Of a stretch of DNA of 64,000 bases, positions 52,012 to 61,685 are shown piece by piece. Within the stretch, counting starts at the first letter, position 1. Each line of letters begins with the position of its first letter. The stretch is from Erinaceus europaeus. Its lineage: Eukaryota > Chordata > Mammalia > Eulipotyphla > Erinaceidae. The stretch is from assembly GCF_950295315.1 (NCBI RefSeq), contig NC_080164.1:108098524-108162523 (forward strand), read 5' to 3'. The notes below the pieces were generated by a model. That model did no database searches, was not told the origin of the DNA, and saw only the letters and a program-made list of their open reading frames with translations. A program made the position numbers and the translations under genes.

Positions 52012-52300
52012 GTGGGGTGGCACACTTGGTTAAATGCACATAGAACATAAGTGCAAGTAGCAGTGTAATGGTCTGGGTTCAAGCCCCCAGTTTCCCCCCA
52101 CCTGCAGGGGGGATGCTTCACAAGTAGTGAAGCAGATCTGCAGGTGTCTACCTTCCTCTCTTCCTCTCTATTTCCTCCTCTCAATTTCTCTCTGTCCTAA
52201 ATAGAAAGAAAAAAAAAACAAAGAAACAATGGCCACCAGGAGCAGTGAATTAGTAGTGCAAGCACTGAGCCCCAGTGACTGAAGACAAAAATAAATAAAT
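52012..52300 (+). mobile_element. SINE-B with TSD
   Basis: GGGGTGGCACACTTGGTTAA, GGTTCAAGCCCCCAG, AGTGAAGCAGATCTGCAGG, CACCAGGAGCAGTGAATTAG. ACAACTTA (about 52004) and ACAACTCA (about 52301). Confidence 0.88.
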
Positions 52301-52583
52301 AACAACTCAGAGATGAAAAAGATGTTCAGTTAATTTTATAAAGCTCTACTTGCACCTAAGTATGCCCTGCATCTGTCCCTTTTGGAGCAAAAGAGCTATA
52401 TTGTCTCCTCTTAACTATTTCATACATTAATATTCACACATATTTTTAACTATGTTTATCACAAACAAATGCACATACACTCTTCATCCATGAAAAAATT
52501 TCGAGAGAACATTACCTCATTAGAAGGTTGTTATTTCTATCTATAAGTGGAATTTTCTGGCAGTTGTGGTCCAGTTTGTTATT
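52301..52583. other. Single-copy-looking stretch
   Basis: No repeat or gene is recognised. Confidence 0.4.
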
Positions 52584-52598
52584 AAAAATCTCTCCATG

Positions 52599-52827
52599 GG
52601 GCCAGGTGGTGGTGCACCTGGTGGAACACACAGGTTACAGCACGCAAGGACCCAGGTTCAAGCTCCTAGTCCCCACCTGCAGGAGGAAAGTTTTACAAGT
52701 GGTAAAGCAGTGTTGCAGGTATCTGTCTCTCTCTCTCTCTCCCTCTTTATCATCCCCTTCCCTTTTTATTTCTGACTCTCTATCCAATAAGCAAAAATGA
52801 ATCTAATTTAAATAATAATAATAAAAT
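52599..52827 (+). mobile_element. SINE-A, 5' part of a nested insertion
   Basis: GGGCCAGGTGGTGGTGCACC head, GGTTCAAGCTCCTAGTCCCC, ACAAGTGGTAAAGCAGTG, CCAATAAGCAAAAATGAATC and (AAT)n. Its outer TSD AAAAATCTCTCCATG is at 52584-52598, and the partner copy is only at 54224-54238, after a second insertion in its tail. Confidence 0.92.
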
Positions 52828-52974
52828 CTGAATCTCAACAACAAGGGCAACAAAAGGGGGGAAGTGCTTAATATAACAGCAAAAAATGAAATAGATTCAC
52901 TCAAAGGAAATAAAGCCACTAGAAATTATGGATTAAGTTTTCACATGCTGATTTTTAGGTGCTTAAAATTAAAA

Positions 52975-53177
52975 CAATATTATCTTTACTTATTGATAGA
53001 GAGTCAGAAATTGAGAGGGAGGGAGGAGACAGGGAAAGAGAGAGACAGAGAGACACCTGCAGACCTGCTTCACCACTTGTGAGGCTTTCACCCTGCAAAT
53101 GGAAACTAGGGCTTTGAACCTGGTGCTTGGACATCATAACATATGCGCTTAAACAGGTGCACCACCACCCGGGCCCT
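52975..53177 (-). mobile_element. SINE-A, minus
   Basis: TATCTTTACTTATTGATAGA, CACCTGCAGACCTGCTTCAC, GGGCTTTGAACCTGG, head CACCACCACCCGGGCCC. Confidence 0.9.
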
Positions 53178-53274
53178 TCAAATTTATTTTTAATGTTAAA
53201 TTTTACCTGTTGATGCTTTCAAAACTAGGGAATTGTGCATGCACAATTTTAGTGCTTCTGGGACTTTCTTTTTT

Positions 53275-53425
53275 TTTTTTAATTTCAGATATAGAGATAT
53301 GGGGAGATACAGCAGTGCCAGAATGTTACCCAATGCTATGATACTGCCAATGGGACTCAAATCTGGACCACTTGCATGGCAAGGCACACACCTTAACCAT
53401 GAGCTATATATTCTTTCCCTAATTC
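53275..53425 (-). mobile_element. SINE-C-like, minus
   Basis: TTTCAGATATAGAGATATGG, CAAATCTGGACCAC as degenerate reversed B-box and AACCATGAGCTATATATTC head. Confidence 0.5.
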
Positions 53426-53604
53426 TCTAACTTAATTAAATAATTTTTGTAATTTTGGGGATTCACTGTTCTGGGCCAACGTTTCAGATAGAGATAATAG
53501 GGTGATAACATGCTGAAATCTAATAAATAACTAAGTAGCATCTACCATTAGATTGCTTGTGCATGCACGTCAGTTTTTCTGTTTTTCACCTTTGGATTAT
53601 CAGT

Positions 53605-53705
53605 ATGGATTACTTAACCTCTCTAAGCTTCAGCTTCCTAGGCTTTAGTGTGAGTAGTCAATGGATTAATTTATATAGTTGTGCTTGTTATTTCAAGGTA
53701 CTGAA
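53605..53705 (+). mobile_element. MIR, plus
   Basis: GGATTACTTAACCTCTCTAA, GCTTCAGCTTCCTAGGCTTT and TCAATGGATTAATT follow the MIR core order. Confidence 0.65.
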
Positions 53706-54238
53706 GAAGTAAGTTATCACTGAATACAAACACCCTCCATGCTCAAGCATTAAACTTGCCCTTTGTCTTAAAAACATTAAAGCATTGTTATCTGACTTCT
53801 TTCTCTCACGTCTGTTTCTTCTGTTAACAGATATTGTTATGTAAACAAAATTCTGCTATGCTGGTTTTTATGTGTCACCAGTTGAGATATTTCCTTTAAA
53901 CATCACTCTTAGGGCTTGGGGATAACTCAGAGGAATCAGCACAAAAAACTTGCAAGCAAGCTTGATGTCACTTCTTCAGACCTTGACTTTACATCTACTG
54001 GAGCTTAGTGGAGAAGTCAAGAAAAAAGAGTTCTGCCTTCTTCTCCTCATGTAACAGTTAATAATGTGTTTTTAAATCATTTTCCTCTGATTGTATAGAG
54101 TTTAAGGTATTATGATGCAAAAAAAATTAATAAACCCATAGTTCAAGTATCAAACATGTATAAGGAGAATAAACATGTAGTTATATGAGTTGGGAAAAAA
54201 AACCTGAATCTCAAAAAAAAAAAAAAAATCTCTCCATG

Positions 54239-54350
54239 AAAATGCACAAGCATTCTACTGACTCGCTGTTGAGCTGTCTTCCTGAAATCACCCATCACTT
54301 ACTGGACACAAATAAGACACCAGTGAGATTAAATTCTGCATAAAGGAGTG
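54239..54350. other. Single-copy-looking stretch
   Basis: Short flank after the nested insertion; nothing recognised. Confidence 0.35.
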
Positions 54351-54365
54351 AAAATAGAAAGCTCT

Positions 54366-54579
54366 TTTTTTTAATAAATTAACTTACTTATTATTGATTA
54401 GAGACAGAGAGAAATTGAGAGGAGAGGGAGAGAAGAGGGGTAGAAAGAGACAGAGAAATACCTGCAGCCCTACTCCACCATTCGTGAAGCTTTCCTCCTG
54501 CAGGTGGAGAGCAGGGACTTGAACTTGGGTGCACATACTGTAATGTGTGCACTTAACCAGGTGCGCCACCACCTGGCTC
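54366..54579 (-). mobile_element. SINE-A, minus, with TSD
   Basis: TTACTTATTATTGATTAGAG, CTCCTGCAGGTGGAGAGCAG, GGTGCGCCACCACCTGG head. TAGAAAGCTCT on both sides (about 54355 and 54585). Confidence 0.93.
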
Positions 54580-54687
54580 CAAAAGTAGAAAGCTCTAAAG
54601 CATCTAGACATGTTACTAATCTACCCAGGATTCGCAAGATGTGTCAGAATCTTCCTCTTCAAGGTTTACTTTAAACTGTCAACATAC

Positions 54688-54835
54688 TGGGAGAGCTTTG
54701 GACGTTCAAATATGAGGTTTTGAGTTTGTATTTTCTCCCTTCTCTCCCTCCTCATCTGTCTCTTCCTGCCTCTCTTGCTCCCTCCCTCTCCTTCCCTCCT
54801 GCTCCTCTGTATCGTAAAATAAATAGAACACACCT
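54688..54835 (+). mobile_element. SINE-C-like with CT-rich tail
   Basis: GGGAGAGCTTTGGACGTTCA, GGTTTTGAGTTTG weak B-box, CT-rich block, CGTAAAATAAATAG end. Confidence 0.6.
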
Positions 54836-55135
54836 GGGGGCCATGTGGTGGTGCACTCAGTTGAGCACACATTCTACCAAATACAAGAACTCAGGTTTGA
54901 CTTCCCACTCTCCACCTGCAGGGGGAAGGCTTCATGAGTGGTGAAGCAGGGCTGCAGTGTCTCTCTGTCTCTTTCCCTCTCTATCTCCCCACCCCTTCAT
55001 TTTCTCTTTGTCCTGTCCAATAAGTTAGAAAGGGAAAAAGTTAGAGAAAATGGCCTCCAAGAGCGGTTGATGTGTAGCGCCAAGACAGAGCCCTACCCGC
55101 TACCCTGGTGGCTAAATAAATAAACATCTTTTAAA
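54836..55135 (+). mobile_element. SINE-B
   Basis: GGGGGCCATGTGGTGGTGCA, AGGTTTGACTTCCC, CCACCTGCAGGGGGAAGG, TGTCCTGTCCAATAAGTTAG, GGCCTCCAAGAGCGGTTGAT, CTAAATAAATAAACATC. Confidence 0.88.
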
Positions 55136-55336
55136 AATTAAACAAGCAATATGGCTCTTCTGAGAATTGAGCCCCAATGAAATACACTAGCAACAGTGAA
55201 ACCATCAAGAATCCTTGTCAAAATGTGAAATGTGGGGAAATATAAACTGGCATTAGTAAAATATCCACCCATGTCTCCACAGCGCCTGACACTCCTGCCA
55301 ATATTGAGTGCACAGAGGAGAGTTAACCATGGAGCT
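55136..55336. other. Single-copy-looking stretch
   Basis: No repeat or gene is recognised. Confidence 0.35.
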
Positions 55337-55480
55337 CGAGGCTGCAGAGGCAGCTTAGACCAGTGGAGCACCAGCTTGCACATCTGAGGCCCCAGAAGAC
55401 ACAGGTTTGATTCCCAGCATCACTTTATGGAATAACTCAGTAGTGTTCTGATTCTCTTTACCTCTCTACAGATAAGTAAA
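55337..55480 (+). mobile_element. SINE-C
   Basis: GAGGCTGCAGAGGCAGCTTA, CTTGCACATCTGAGGCCCC, GGTTTGATTCCCAGCATCAC B-box, ATAACTCAGTAGTGTTCTG. Confidence 0.78.
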
Positions 55481-55519
55481 TACATCTTTTATAAAGAATA
55501 TTAAGAATAACATCACTCA

Positions 55520-55673
55520 AAAAAAGATAGGAAGAAAGAAAGAATGAATGAATGAAAGGGAGAGAGAAAGAGAGGGAAGAAGAAAGAAAAGAAAGAGAAA
55601 GAAAGGAGGAAGGAGAGAGAAGAAGAGAAAGGAAAGAAGGAAGATAGAAAAGAATAAAGAGAGGGAGAAGGAA

Positions 55674-55768
<95 letters not shown>

Positions 55769-55785
55769 AGTGAAGGAAGGAAGGA
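55520..55785 (+). repeat. (GAAA)n/(GGAA)n compound microsatellite
   Basis: GAAGAAAGAA and GAATGAATGA start, mixed GA block to 55670, then pure GAAA at 55678-55768 and GGAA. Lys/Glu/Arg-rich frames here are artefacts. Confidence 0.97.
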
Positions 55786-55794
55786 GGCGGTGGG

Positions 55795-55885
55795 TGTCAG
55801 AAGGTGGCACACTGGGTTAAGTGCACGTTGTACAAAGTGCAAGGATCTGTGCACCAGGTTCCTGGTTAGAGGCCCCGGCTAAGGG
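55795..55885 (+). mobile_element. SINE-B head fragment
   Basis: GTCAGAAGGTGGCACACTGG, GTTAAGTGCACGTTGTACAA, GGTTAGAGGCCCCGGCT; interrupted by the next SINE. Confidence 0.8.
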
Positions 55886-55894
55886 TGTGCACTT

Positions 55895-56084
55895 AACCAG
55901 GCAATGGCGCACCTGGTTAAGTGCACACATCACAGTGCAGAAGGACACAGGTTTAAGCTCCTGGTCCCCACTTGCAGGGAGAAAGCACTACAAGTGGTGA
56001 AACAGGTCTGCAGGTGTCTCACTGTCATTCTCTATCTCCCCCTTCACTCTCAATTTTTCTCTATCCTGTCCAATAAAATGAAAA

Positions 56085-56127
<43 letters not shown>

Positions 56128-56185
56128 ATACCGCCAGAAGCAGTGGATTCATAGTGCTGGAAGCACCCCCAGCAACAATCCTGGA
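55895..56185 (+). mobile_element. SINE-B with internal (AAAT)n
   Basis: GGCAATGGCGCACCTGGTTA, GGTTTAAGCTCCTGGTCCCC, GTGGTGAAACAGGTCTGC, TCCTGTCCAATAAAATG, (AAAT)n at 56081-56129, AGAAGCAGTGGATTCATAGT, CAATCCTGGAT. Confidence 0.9.
56081..56129 (+). repeat. (AAAT)n microsatellite inside a SINE
   Basis: About twelve AAAT units between the CT block and the 3' part of the SINE-B. Confidence 0.95.
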
Positions 56186-56189
56186 TAAA

Positions 56190-56272
56190 AGGAAAGAGAG
56201 AGAAAGAAAGAAAGAAGAAAGGAAGAGAGAAAGAAAGGGAGAAAGAAGAAAAGAAAGAGAGTAAGAAAGAGG
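56190..56272 (+). repeat. (GAAA)n purine tract
   Basis: GAAAGAGAGAGAAAGAAAGA-type units directly after the SINE-B. Confidence 0.93.
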
Positions 56273-56930
56273 GATATTAGAGTGCAAATAAATGATAAAA
56301 TGTAGAATGTAAATTTAAAAATTTTTTAATATGGAGTGTTCATAGGAGGTGAGGAATTACAGGAGAGTAGTTCCTGTGAAGAAAGGATCAGTCAAAGGTT
56401 GTCCAATGAGACCTAACACAGGGAGGAAACAAATCAGGAGGCCACAATGGAAGTCCTTAAACACAAGTGACCACAGAGCCATGAGCACTCATCAGCACCT
56501 CCAACTCTACACCAACCGTATGCAAACAAGTGGCCCTACATTTACACACAGAGATACCTTTACATACCAAGAATGACTAGAAGTCTCTGCTGGCCTGAGC
56601 TGCTGGGTAGGCAGGCACATTTCTCAAAGGAAGGAAGAGGCTTGGGTGGAGAAAGTCCCCTGTGCTCTCATTGGCTTGCGGCTGTCACTAACTCTTCACA
56701 TAAATTCAAGGTGCAGTGACATCAAGGGACAAACTCCAGAGGACTTCAGAGACGCCACGAAGACAAGCCCAAGTAAGTGTTGAGACTGAAGATCAAAGAC
56801 TGTGTGCATTCCAATTACACTCTTATCCTCTGCCTGTCACTGTCTAAAGCTGTTTCCTTTTTCCTCATGCCATCTAACCTTGTTTCATGAGAGCGTCCTT
56901 ACATTAGTGACCATATGGAAATTTTGTCGT
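56273..56930. other. Single-copy island with promoter- and donor-like motifs
   Basis: About 650 bp without repeats. See 56670-56778 for a possible first exon. No coding frame is recognised. Confidence 0.45.
56670..56778 (+). promoter_or_regulatory. Tentative promoter plus first-exon donor
   Basis: ATTGGC (reverse CCAAT box, 56670-56675), a TATA-like CATAAATT at 56699-56706 and, 66 bp later, a consensus splice donor GTAAGT at 56773-56778 preceded by GCCCAA. A transcript starting near 56730 would give a ~43-nt noncoding exon. Each motif is common by chance; only their order suggests a promoter. Confidence 0.2.
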
Positions 56931-57014
56931 CTTCCTCTTCTCCCTCCTCCTCCTTCTCCTCCTCTTCTTCTCTTTCTCCTTCTCCACCCCTCTCTTCTCT
57001 TCTTCCTCTTCTTC
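56931..57014 (+). repeat. CT/CTC-rich pyrimidine tract
   Basis: CTCCCTCCTCCTCCTTCTCC-type imperfect array. Confidence 0.92.
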
Positions 57015-57140
57015 TTTAAATTTTTAATTTTTAAATAGAGACAGAGTGAAAGAGACCACAACACCAAAGCTTTTCTCAGTAGGGGGCCAGGCTCCAACCT
57101 GAGTCAAGCACATAGCAAAGTAAGCTCTATCCCTGGCCTT
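57015..57140 (-). mobile_element. SINE-C-like, minus
   Basis: TTTTTAAATAGAGACAGAGT, CCAACCTGAGTCAAGCACAT, GCTCTATCCCTGGCC head. Confidence 0.6.
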
Positions 57141-57148
57141 GAGGGTAA

Positions 57149-57366
57149 CTTTTTTTGATTTTTTTAATTTATTATTATCTTTATTTATTGGATAGAGACA
57201 GCCAGAAATCAAGAGGGAGGGGGTGATAGAGAGGGAGAGAGACACCTGCAGCCCTGCTTCAACACTTGTAAAGCTTTCCCCATGTAGGTGGGGGCCGGGG
57301 GCTTGAACCCGGGTCCTTGCACATTGTAATACATGTGCTCAACCAGGTGCACCACCACCTGACCCC
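57149..57366 (-). mobile_element. SINE-A, minus
   Basis: TATTATCTTTATTTATTGGA, GATAGAGACAGCCAGAAATC, GGGGGCTTGAACCCGGGTCC, head CACCACCACCTGACCCC. Confidence 0.94.
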
Positions 57367-58090
57367 TTGATAAGTTCTAACAGACCTTACTAGCGGATTT
57401 CTAATATAGAAAGTGCAGTCAATATGGGGGCGCGGGGAGTACTGTTATAATCAGAGTCTGTGGCTTCTTCCAGAAATTCACTCAGCAATGTTTTTCAGTA
57501 CTGGAAGCAATCATTTTTATGATTTTCAGCTTTCTCTTTTCTTCAGTTCAGGAATTTTAGTGATGGTGTTTTCTATCTCCTAAGTGCACATTCTGTTGAA
57601 ACATCTTCATGTTCTGCCAACAACTGCATCAGACTGCAATTCGGTTTCAGAGATCATTTAAGGGATTTACCCGGGGCCAGGAATGTGAACTCACAGCTCC
57701 CAGAGGGCATCTAAGTTATTCCTCTTGTGCTGGCTTTCACTGTGGCAATCGGTTCCAATGATAATTGGTTGATTTCTGATAGGAAAACAGAGATCCCTGC
57801 TTGCCAACTGAGAGTAAAACTGCCAGTGTCTGATTGAAATAAACAACTCTGCTCAGCTAACATAAATTTTCTATTTCTCAAGTGTCCTGCAACTTAACTC
57901 CAATTTAATTTTCTGGAACGGAGCTAGAAATGCTCAGAGACACTGTGAATGAGGGAAATTGGTGGTGTGTGTGTTTTTTTAACCCCCAACTGCTACACAG
58001 GAATAAAGTACTCTTATTAAATATACAAGAAGTTCCTATGTAAACAATAATGTCTCAGATGATTGCTATCTGAATATGATTTTTTAAAAC
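57367..58090. other. Longest single-copy island, conserved-noncoding candidate
   Basis: About 720 bp with no repeat and no coding frame. It contains AT-rich homeodomain-like sites (GATAATTGGTTGATTTCTGA around 57760-57780) and a CCAATTTAATTTTC. The composition is even and unlike the neighbouring repeats. Conservation cannot be judged from one sequence. Confidence 0.45.
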
Positions 58091-58091
58091 A

Positions 58092-58250
58092 ATACTGTCT
58101 AAGGGATGGGGAGATAACATAATGGTGATGTAATAAGACTTTTGTATTTGAGGCTCTAAGATCCTGTGTTCAATTCCTAGCACCACCATAAGCCAGAGCT
58201 GAGCAGTATTCTGGTTAAAATAGCAGTAATAATAATAAATCAATAATAAT
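58092..58250 (+). mobile_element. SINE-C
   Basis: GGGGAGATAACATAATGGTG, TTGAGGCTCTAAGATCC, GTTCAATTCCTAGCACCACC, ATAAGCCAGAGCTGAGCAGT, (AATAAT)n tail. Confidence 0.87.
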
Positions 58251-58321
58251 AACTCATGCATTATAGTTTGTGTAGTGAAAGCAAAGCATTATGCTCTATG
58301 CTTTGTACTTGTCAAGTTAAG

Positions 58322-58456
58322 ATAGGGTGGGGGTAGATAGCATAATGGTTATGCAAAGAGACTCTTTAGCCTGAGGCTCCAAATTTTCAGGTTCAATCCC
58401 CTGCACTACCATAAGCCAGAGCTAAGCAGTGTTCTGGTAAAAACAAAACAAACAAA
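58322..58456 (+). mobile_element. SINE-C
   Basis: GTAGATAGCATAATGGTTAT, GCCTGAGGCTCCAAATTTTC, GGTTCAATCCCCTGCACTAC B-box, AAGCCAGAGCTAAGCAGTG, (AAAC)n tail. Confidence 0.9.
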
Positions 58457-58869
58457 CAAAATAATAAAGCAAGTTAAGGTACAGAAAAGAACTTATGGTG
58501 AATCAAGAAGTTTGTTTTGTTTTATTCTTTACATCTCACATAATCATATATAAACCTGTATGTATAATTCTCAGATATGTTTGAAATTCTTTATATTAGA
58601 TTTAAGCCTAAGAATTCATACAGATGAGCTCTTAGAATGAAAAGACCTACCATTTTCCATCTAATCCAGACTGTCAATCTGTGAGTTGTCAGAGGGTCTT
58701 GTTTGATGGGGACCCTAATTTTCAAATGCACTTCCCATTAGGTGGGGCAGAATTAACTCAGTCATGGTGCAGCAGGAAGTAAAGTGTAGTTATTTGCCTA
58801 GGCCAGTCAAATCAGCTAAGCATCTAAAGTCCAGCTGGATGTCATAGTTTCATAAACAAAGAAAACTAA
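58457..58869. other. Single-copy-looking stretch
   Basis: About 410 bp; no repeat or gene is recognised. Confidence 0.4.
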
Positions 58870-59090
58870 GGGGGCCGGGTAGTGGCGCACCTGGTTGAAT
58901 GCACACATTACAGTGCACAAGAACCCAGGACTGAGCCCCCAGCCCCCACCTGCAGGAAGAAAGCTTTCTGAGTGGTGAAGCAGGGTTGCAGGAGTCTCTT
59001 ATCTCTCTTCCTCTTTATCTCTCCCTTTCCTCTAGATTTCTGGCTGCCTCTATTCAATAAATAAATAAAGATTAAAAAAAAAAAAAAAAA
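58870..59090 (+). mobile_element. SINE-A
   Basis: GGGGCCGGGTAGTGGCGCAC, CCTGGTTGAATGCACACATT, ACTGAGCCCCCAGCCCCC, GAGTGGTGAAGCAGGGTTGC, CAATAAATAAATAAAG and A19 tail. Confidence 0.94.
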
Positions 59091-59159
59091 AACAAAGATT
59101 AAATAGCATTTAGGTTTGGTGTGGAATTACACAATGCCAAAGTCCCTCAAATGCTCTTG

Positions 59160-59452
59160 GGCAGGAGTTGGGTGGTAGCGCAGTGGGTTAAGTGCATGTG
59201 GTGCAAAGAGCAAAAACCTGAGTAAGGATCCCGGTTCGAGCACCCGGCTCCCCACCTACAGGGGAGTCGCTTCACAAGCAGTGAAGCAGGTCTGCAGGTG
59301 TCTATCTTTCTCTCCCCTTCTCTGTCTTCCCCTCCTCTTTCCATTTCTCTCTGTCCTATCCAACAACTATGACATCAATAACAACAACAATAAGAAGAAA
59401 AAACAAGGGCAACAACAGGGAAAATAAATAAGTATAAAAATTTTTTTTAAAA
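59160..59452 (+). mobile_element. SINE-B
   Basis: GGAGTTGGGTGGTAGCGCAG, TGGGTTAAGTGCATGTGG, GGTTCGAGCACCCGGCTCCC, CAAGCAGTGAAGCAGG, TATCCAACAACTATGACATC, CAAGGGCAACAACAGGG tail. Confidence 0.94.
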
Positions 59453-59599
59453 AATATCCTCTTGGGGTCTACACTCCACTTGGAGACTAGTATATGTATT
59501 TCATGAGGCTGAAGGCTGATTATTTTTTTAACTCTTGTCTCAGAGAGCCATTTTAATTTAGTGCCCTTATGTCCCCCTTTTATGTCTTGTCTTTTTTTT
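59453..59599. other. Short single-copy stretch
   Basis: Nothing recognised. Confidence 0.35.
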
Positions 59600-60365
59600 T
59601 CTTTTTTTAATTTGTATTTATAAAAAGGAAACACTGACAAAAACCATAGGATAAGAGGGGTACAACTCCACACAATTCCTAACACCAGAACTCCGTATCC
59701 CATCCCTCCTCTGATAGCTTTCCTATTCTTTATCCTTCTGGAAACATGGACCAAGGGTCATTGTGGGATGCAGAAGGTGGAAGGTCTGGCTTCTGTAATT
59801 GCTTCCCCGCTGAACATGGGCGTTGACAGGTTGATCCATACTCCTAGCCTGTCTCTCTCTTTCCCTAGTGGGGCAAACCTCTGGGGAAACAGGGCTCCAG
59901 GACACATTGGTAGGGTAGTCTGCCCAGGGAAGTCCAGTTGGCATCATGGTAGCATCTGGAACCTGGTGGCTGAAAAGAGAGTTAACATATAAAGCCAAAA
60001 AAAAACTGTTGACTAATCTTGAATCTAAAGGCTGGAATAGTGCAGATGAAGAGTTGGGAGGGGGGGGTCTCCGTTTTGTAGATAGTAGGCCTATTTTAGT
60101 TATATTCCAAAGGGCCCATGACTATACTAGTTTTTTTTTTTTCTCCTCAGTCTGGCATCTGATATGCAGGTGGATCCAAGTATTATCTGGGGAGATGATG
60201 GCATGGCTGGAAAAAGGACCAGAAAGCTGGATCAGGGGAGAGAGTAGTTCCCAAATATGGGAACGGTGTATAAATATTGTTGACTGTAAACTCCATCGAT
60301 TTGATCTGATCTGGTCTTTCTATATAGCTAAGGTTCTGTTTCAAAGTTTCATGCCACCTGGGTAA
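59600..60365 (-). mobile_element. L1-L long 3'UTR, minus
   Basis: Starts at its tail with AATTTGTATTTATAAAAAGG and AAACCATAGGATAAGAGGGG. Then TTCTGTAATTGCTTCCCCGC, TTTCCCTAGTGGGGCAAACC and ACTGTTGACTAATCTTGAAT. The inner half (GATGATGGCATGGCTGGAAA, TATTGTTGACTGTAAACTCC) corresponds to the 33540-33800 version of the UTR. Several frames here are shadows. Confidence 0.87.
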
Positions 60366-60404
60366 ATCTAGTCCTGAACAAATATTCCACCTTATATTTT
60401 TTCA

Positions 60405-60503
60405 ATTTTGTAATTATTTTATTGGAGGCTAATAATTTACTGTGTAGTTGTTGACTCATAGGTACAGTTTCTCATTGCCCCATGAAATTTCTTTGTAGAA
60501 CAC
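60405..60503 (-). mobile_element. L1-T 3' end, minus
   Basis: TAATTATTTTATTGGAGGCT, TTACTGTGTAGTTGTTGACT and TACAGTTTCTCATTGCCCC match 11718-11800 in the same orientation. Confidence 0.65.
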
Positions 60504-60847
60504 TTTTTTTTTTTTTTGCCTCCAGGGTTATTGCTGGGGCTTGGTGCCTACACTACAAATACACTGTTCCTGGAGGCCATTTTTTTTCCATTTTTGTTGT
60601 CCTTGTTGTTGTTGTTATTGTTATTGTTGTTATTGCTATTGTTGTTGGATAGAACAGAGAGAAATTGAGAGAAGAGAGGAAGACAAGAGAGGAGGAGAGA
60701 AAGATAGACACCTGCAGACCTGCTTTACCACCCATGAAGCAATCCCCCTGCAGGTGGGGAGCTGAGGGCTCGAACTGGGATCCTTAAGCCAGTCGTTGCA
60801 CTTTGTGCCATGTGCACTTAACCTGCTATGCTATGGCCAGGCCCTCA
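60504..60847 (-). mobile_element. SINE-B, minus, full length
   Basis: GCCTCCAGGGTTATTGCTGG, GGGGCTTGGTGCCTACACTA, CTGTTCCTGGAGGCCA, (TTG)n block, GGATAGAACAGAGAGAAATT, GCTCGAACTGGGATCC, head TAACCTGCTATGCTATGGCC. AGAACACTTTT and AGAACACTCTT flank it. Confidence 0.94.
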
Positions 60848-60889
60848 GAACACTCTTACTTACCCCCAACTGAGCTGTCTTAATTTTCT

Positions 60890-61078
60890 TTTTTTTAATT
60901 TTTATTAGTGACTTAATAATTATAAACAAGATTGTAAGATAACAGGGGTAGAATTCCATACAGTTCCCACTACCAGAGTTACATGTCCCATCCTATTCTT
61001 TGGAAGCTTCCCTATTCTTTATCCCTCTGGCAGTATGGACCAAAATACTTCATGGGGTACAGAAGGTGGATATGGACC
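60890..61078 (-). mobile_element. L1-V 3' end, minus
   Basis: TTTTTATTAGTGACTTAATA, AACAAGATTGTAAGATAACA, CATCCTATTCTTTGGAAGCT, ATCCCTCTGGCAGTATGGAC. Confidence 0.82.
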
Positions 61079-61084
61079 CATCCT

Positions 61085-61215
61085 ACTATATATATAGATA
61101 TCAGAGAACTGCTCAGTTCTGGTTTATGGTGATGCTGGGGATTGAACCTGGGACCTCAGAGCCTCAAGCATGAGAGTCTTTTGCAGAACCTGTATACTGT
61201 TTCCCCAGTCCTTAA
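61085..61215 (-). mobile_element. SINE-C, minus
   Basis: ACTGCTCAGTTCTGGTTTAT, GGTGATGCTGGGGATTGAAC, CTCAGAGCCTCAAGCATGAG, ACTGTTTCCCCAGTCC. Confidence 0.88.
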
Positions 61216-61481
61216 TCACAAGACTTTTTGCATTGTCTTGTGTCTGGTCAGTCATGTCTTGTCCTCCTTTCTTGGATTTTGCATATACACAGTAATTTTG
61301 GTCACAAGTAAGCATAGTTTTATCTCTTCCTTTGATAGTTACACACTTGCTATTATTGTTTCTCTCAGTGAGTTGCCCAGGCAGGCCAACAGTCCAACTT
61401 AGGCTGAGTAGCAGGGTAAGAGAATGGGGTTCAGCAGAGTAAGCCAGGGAAAGGTAACTCATGCCCATGAAAACAACAGTA
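61216..61481. other. Single-copy-looking stretch
   Basis: No repeat or gene is recognised. The 193-codon reverse frame at 61124-61705 crosses two SINEs and has no domain. Confidence 0.4.
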
Positions 61482-61685
61482 TGAGAGGCCTGATGGTGGT
61501 GTGCCCAGATAGCACATAGTACTATGTGCAAGGACCTGGGTTCAAGCCCTGGTGCCCACCGACATCTTAGATGTGTCACAAGTGGTAAAGCAAGGCTGCA
61601 GGTGTCTATCTTTCTCTCTATCTCCCATCGCCTCTCAATTCTCTCTCTCCTACCCAATAAAATAGAAAAAAAGCAAAAATAAATA
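61482..61685 (+). mobile_element. SINE-A
   Basis: GAGGCCTGATGGTGGTGTGC, GGTTCAAGCCCTGGTGCCC, CACAAGTGGTAAAGCAAGG, ACCCAATAAAATAG tail. Confidence 0.87.

Larger units (their letters stand above)
52839..54203 (+). mobile_element. 1.37-kb polyadenylated retrocopy-like insert in the SINE tail
   Basis: CTGAATCTCAA occurs at 52828-52838 and 54204-54214. The segment between them ends in AATAAA (54168-54173), 21 nt, then A8 (54195-54202). This is the layout of a reverse-transcribed Pol II transcript. It carries a SINE-B tail piece (AACAAGGGCAACAAAAGG), a minus SINE-A, a minus SINE-C-like piece and a plus MIR. No ORF or gene family is recognised, so the source RNA is unknown. Confidence 0.65.
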
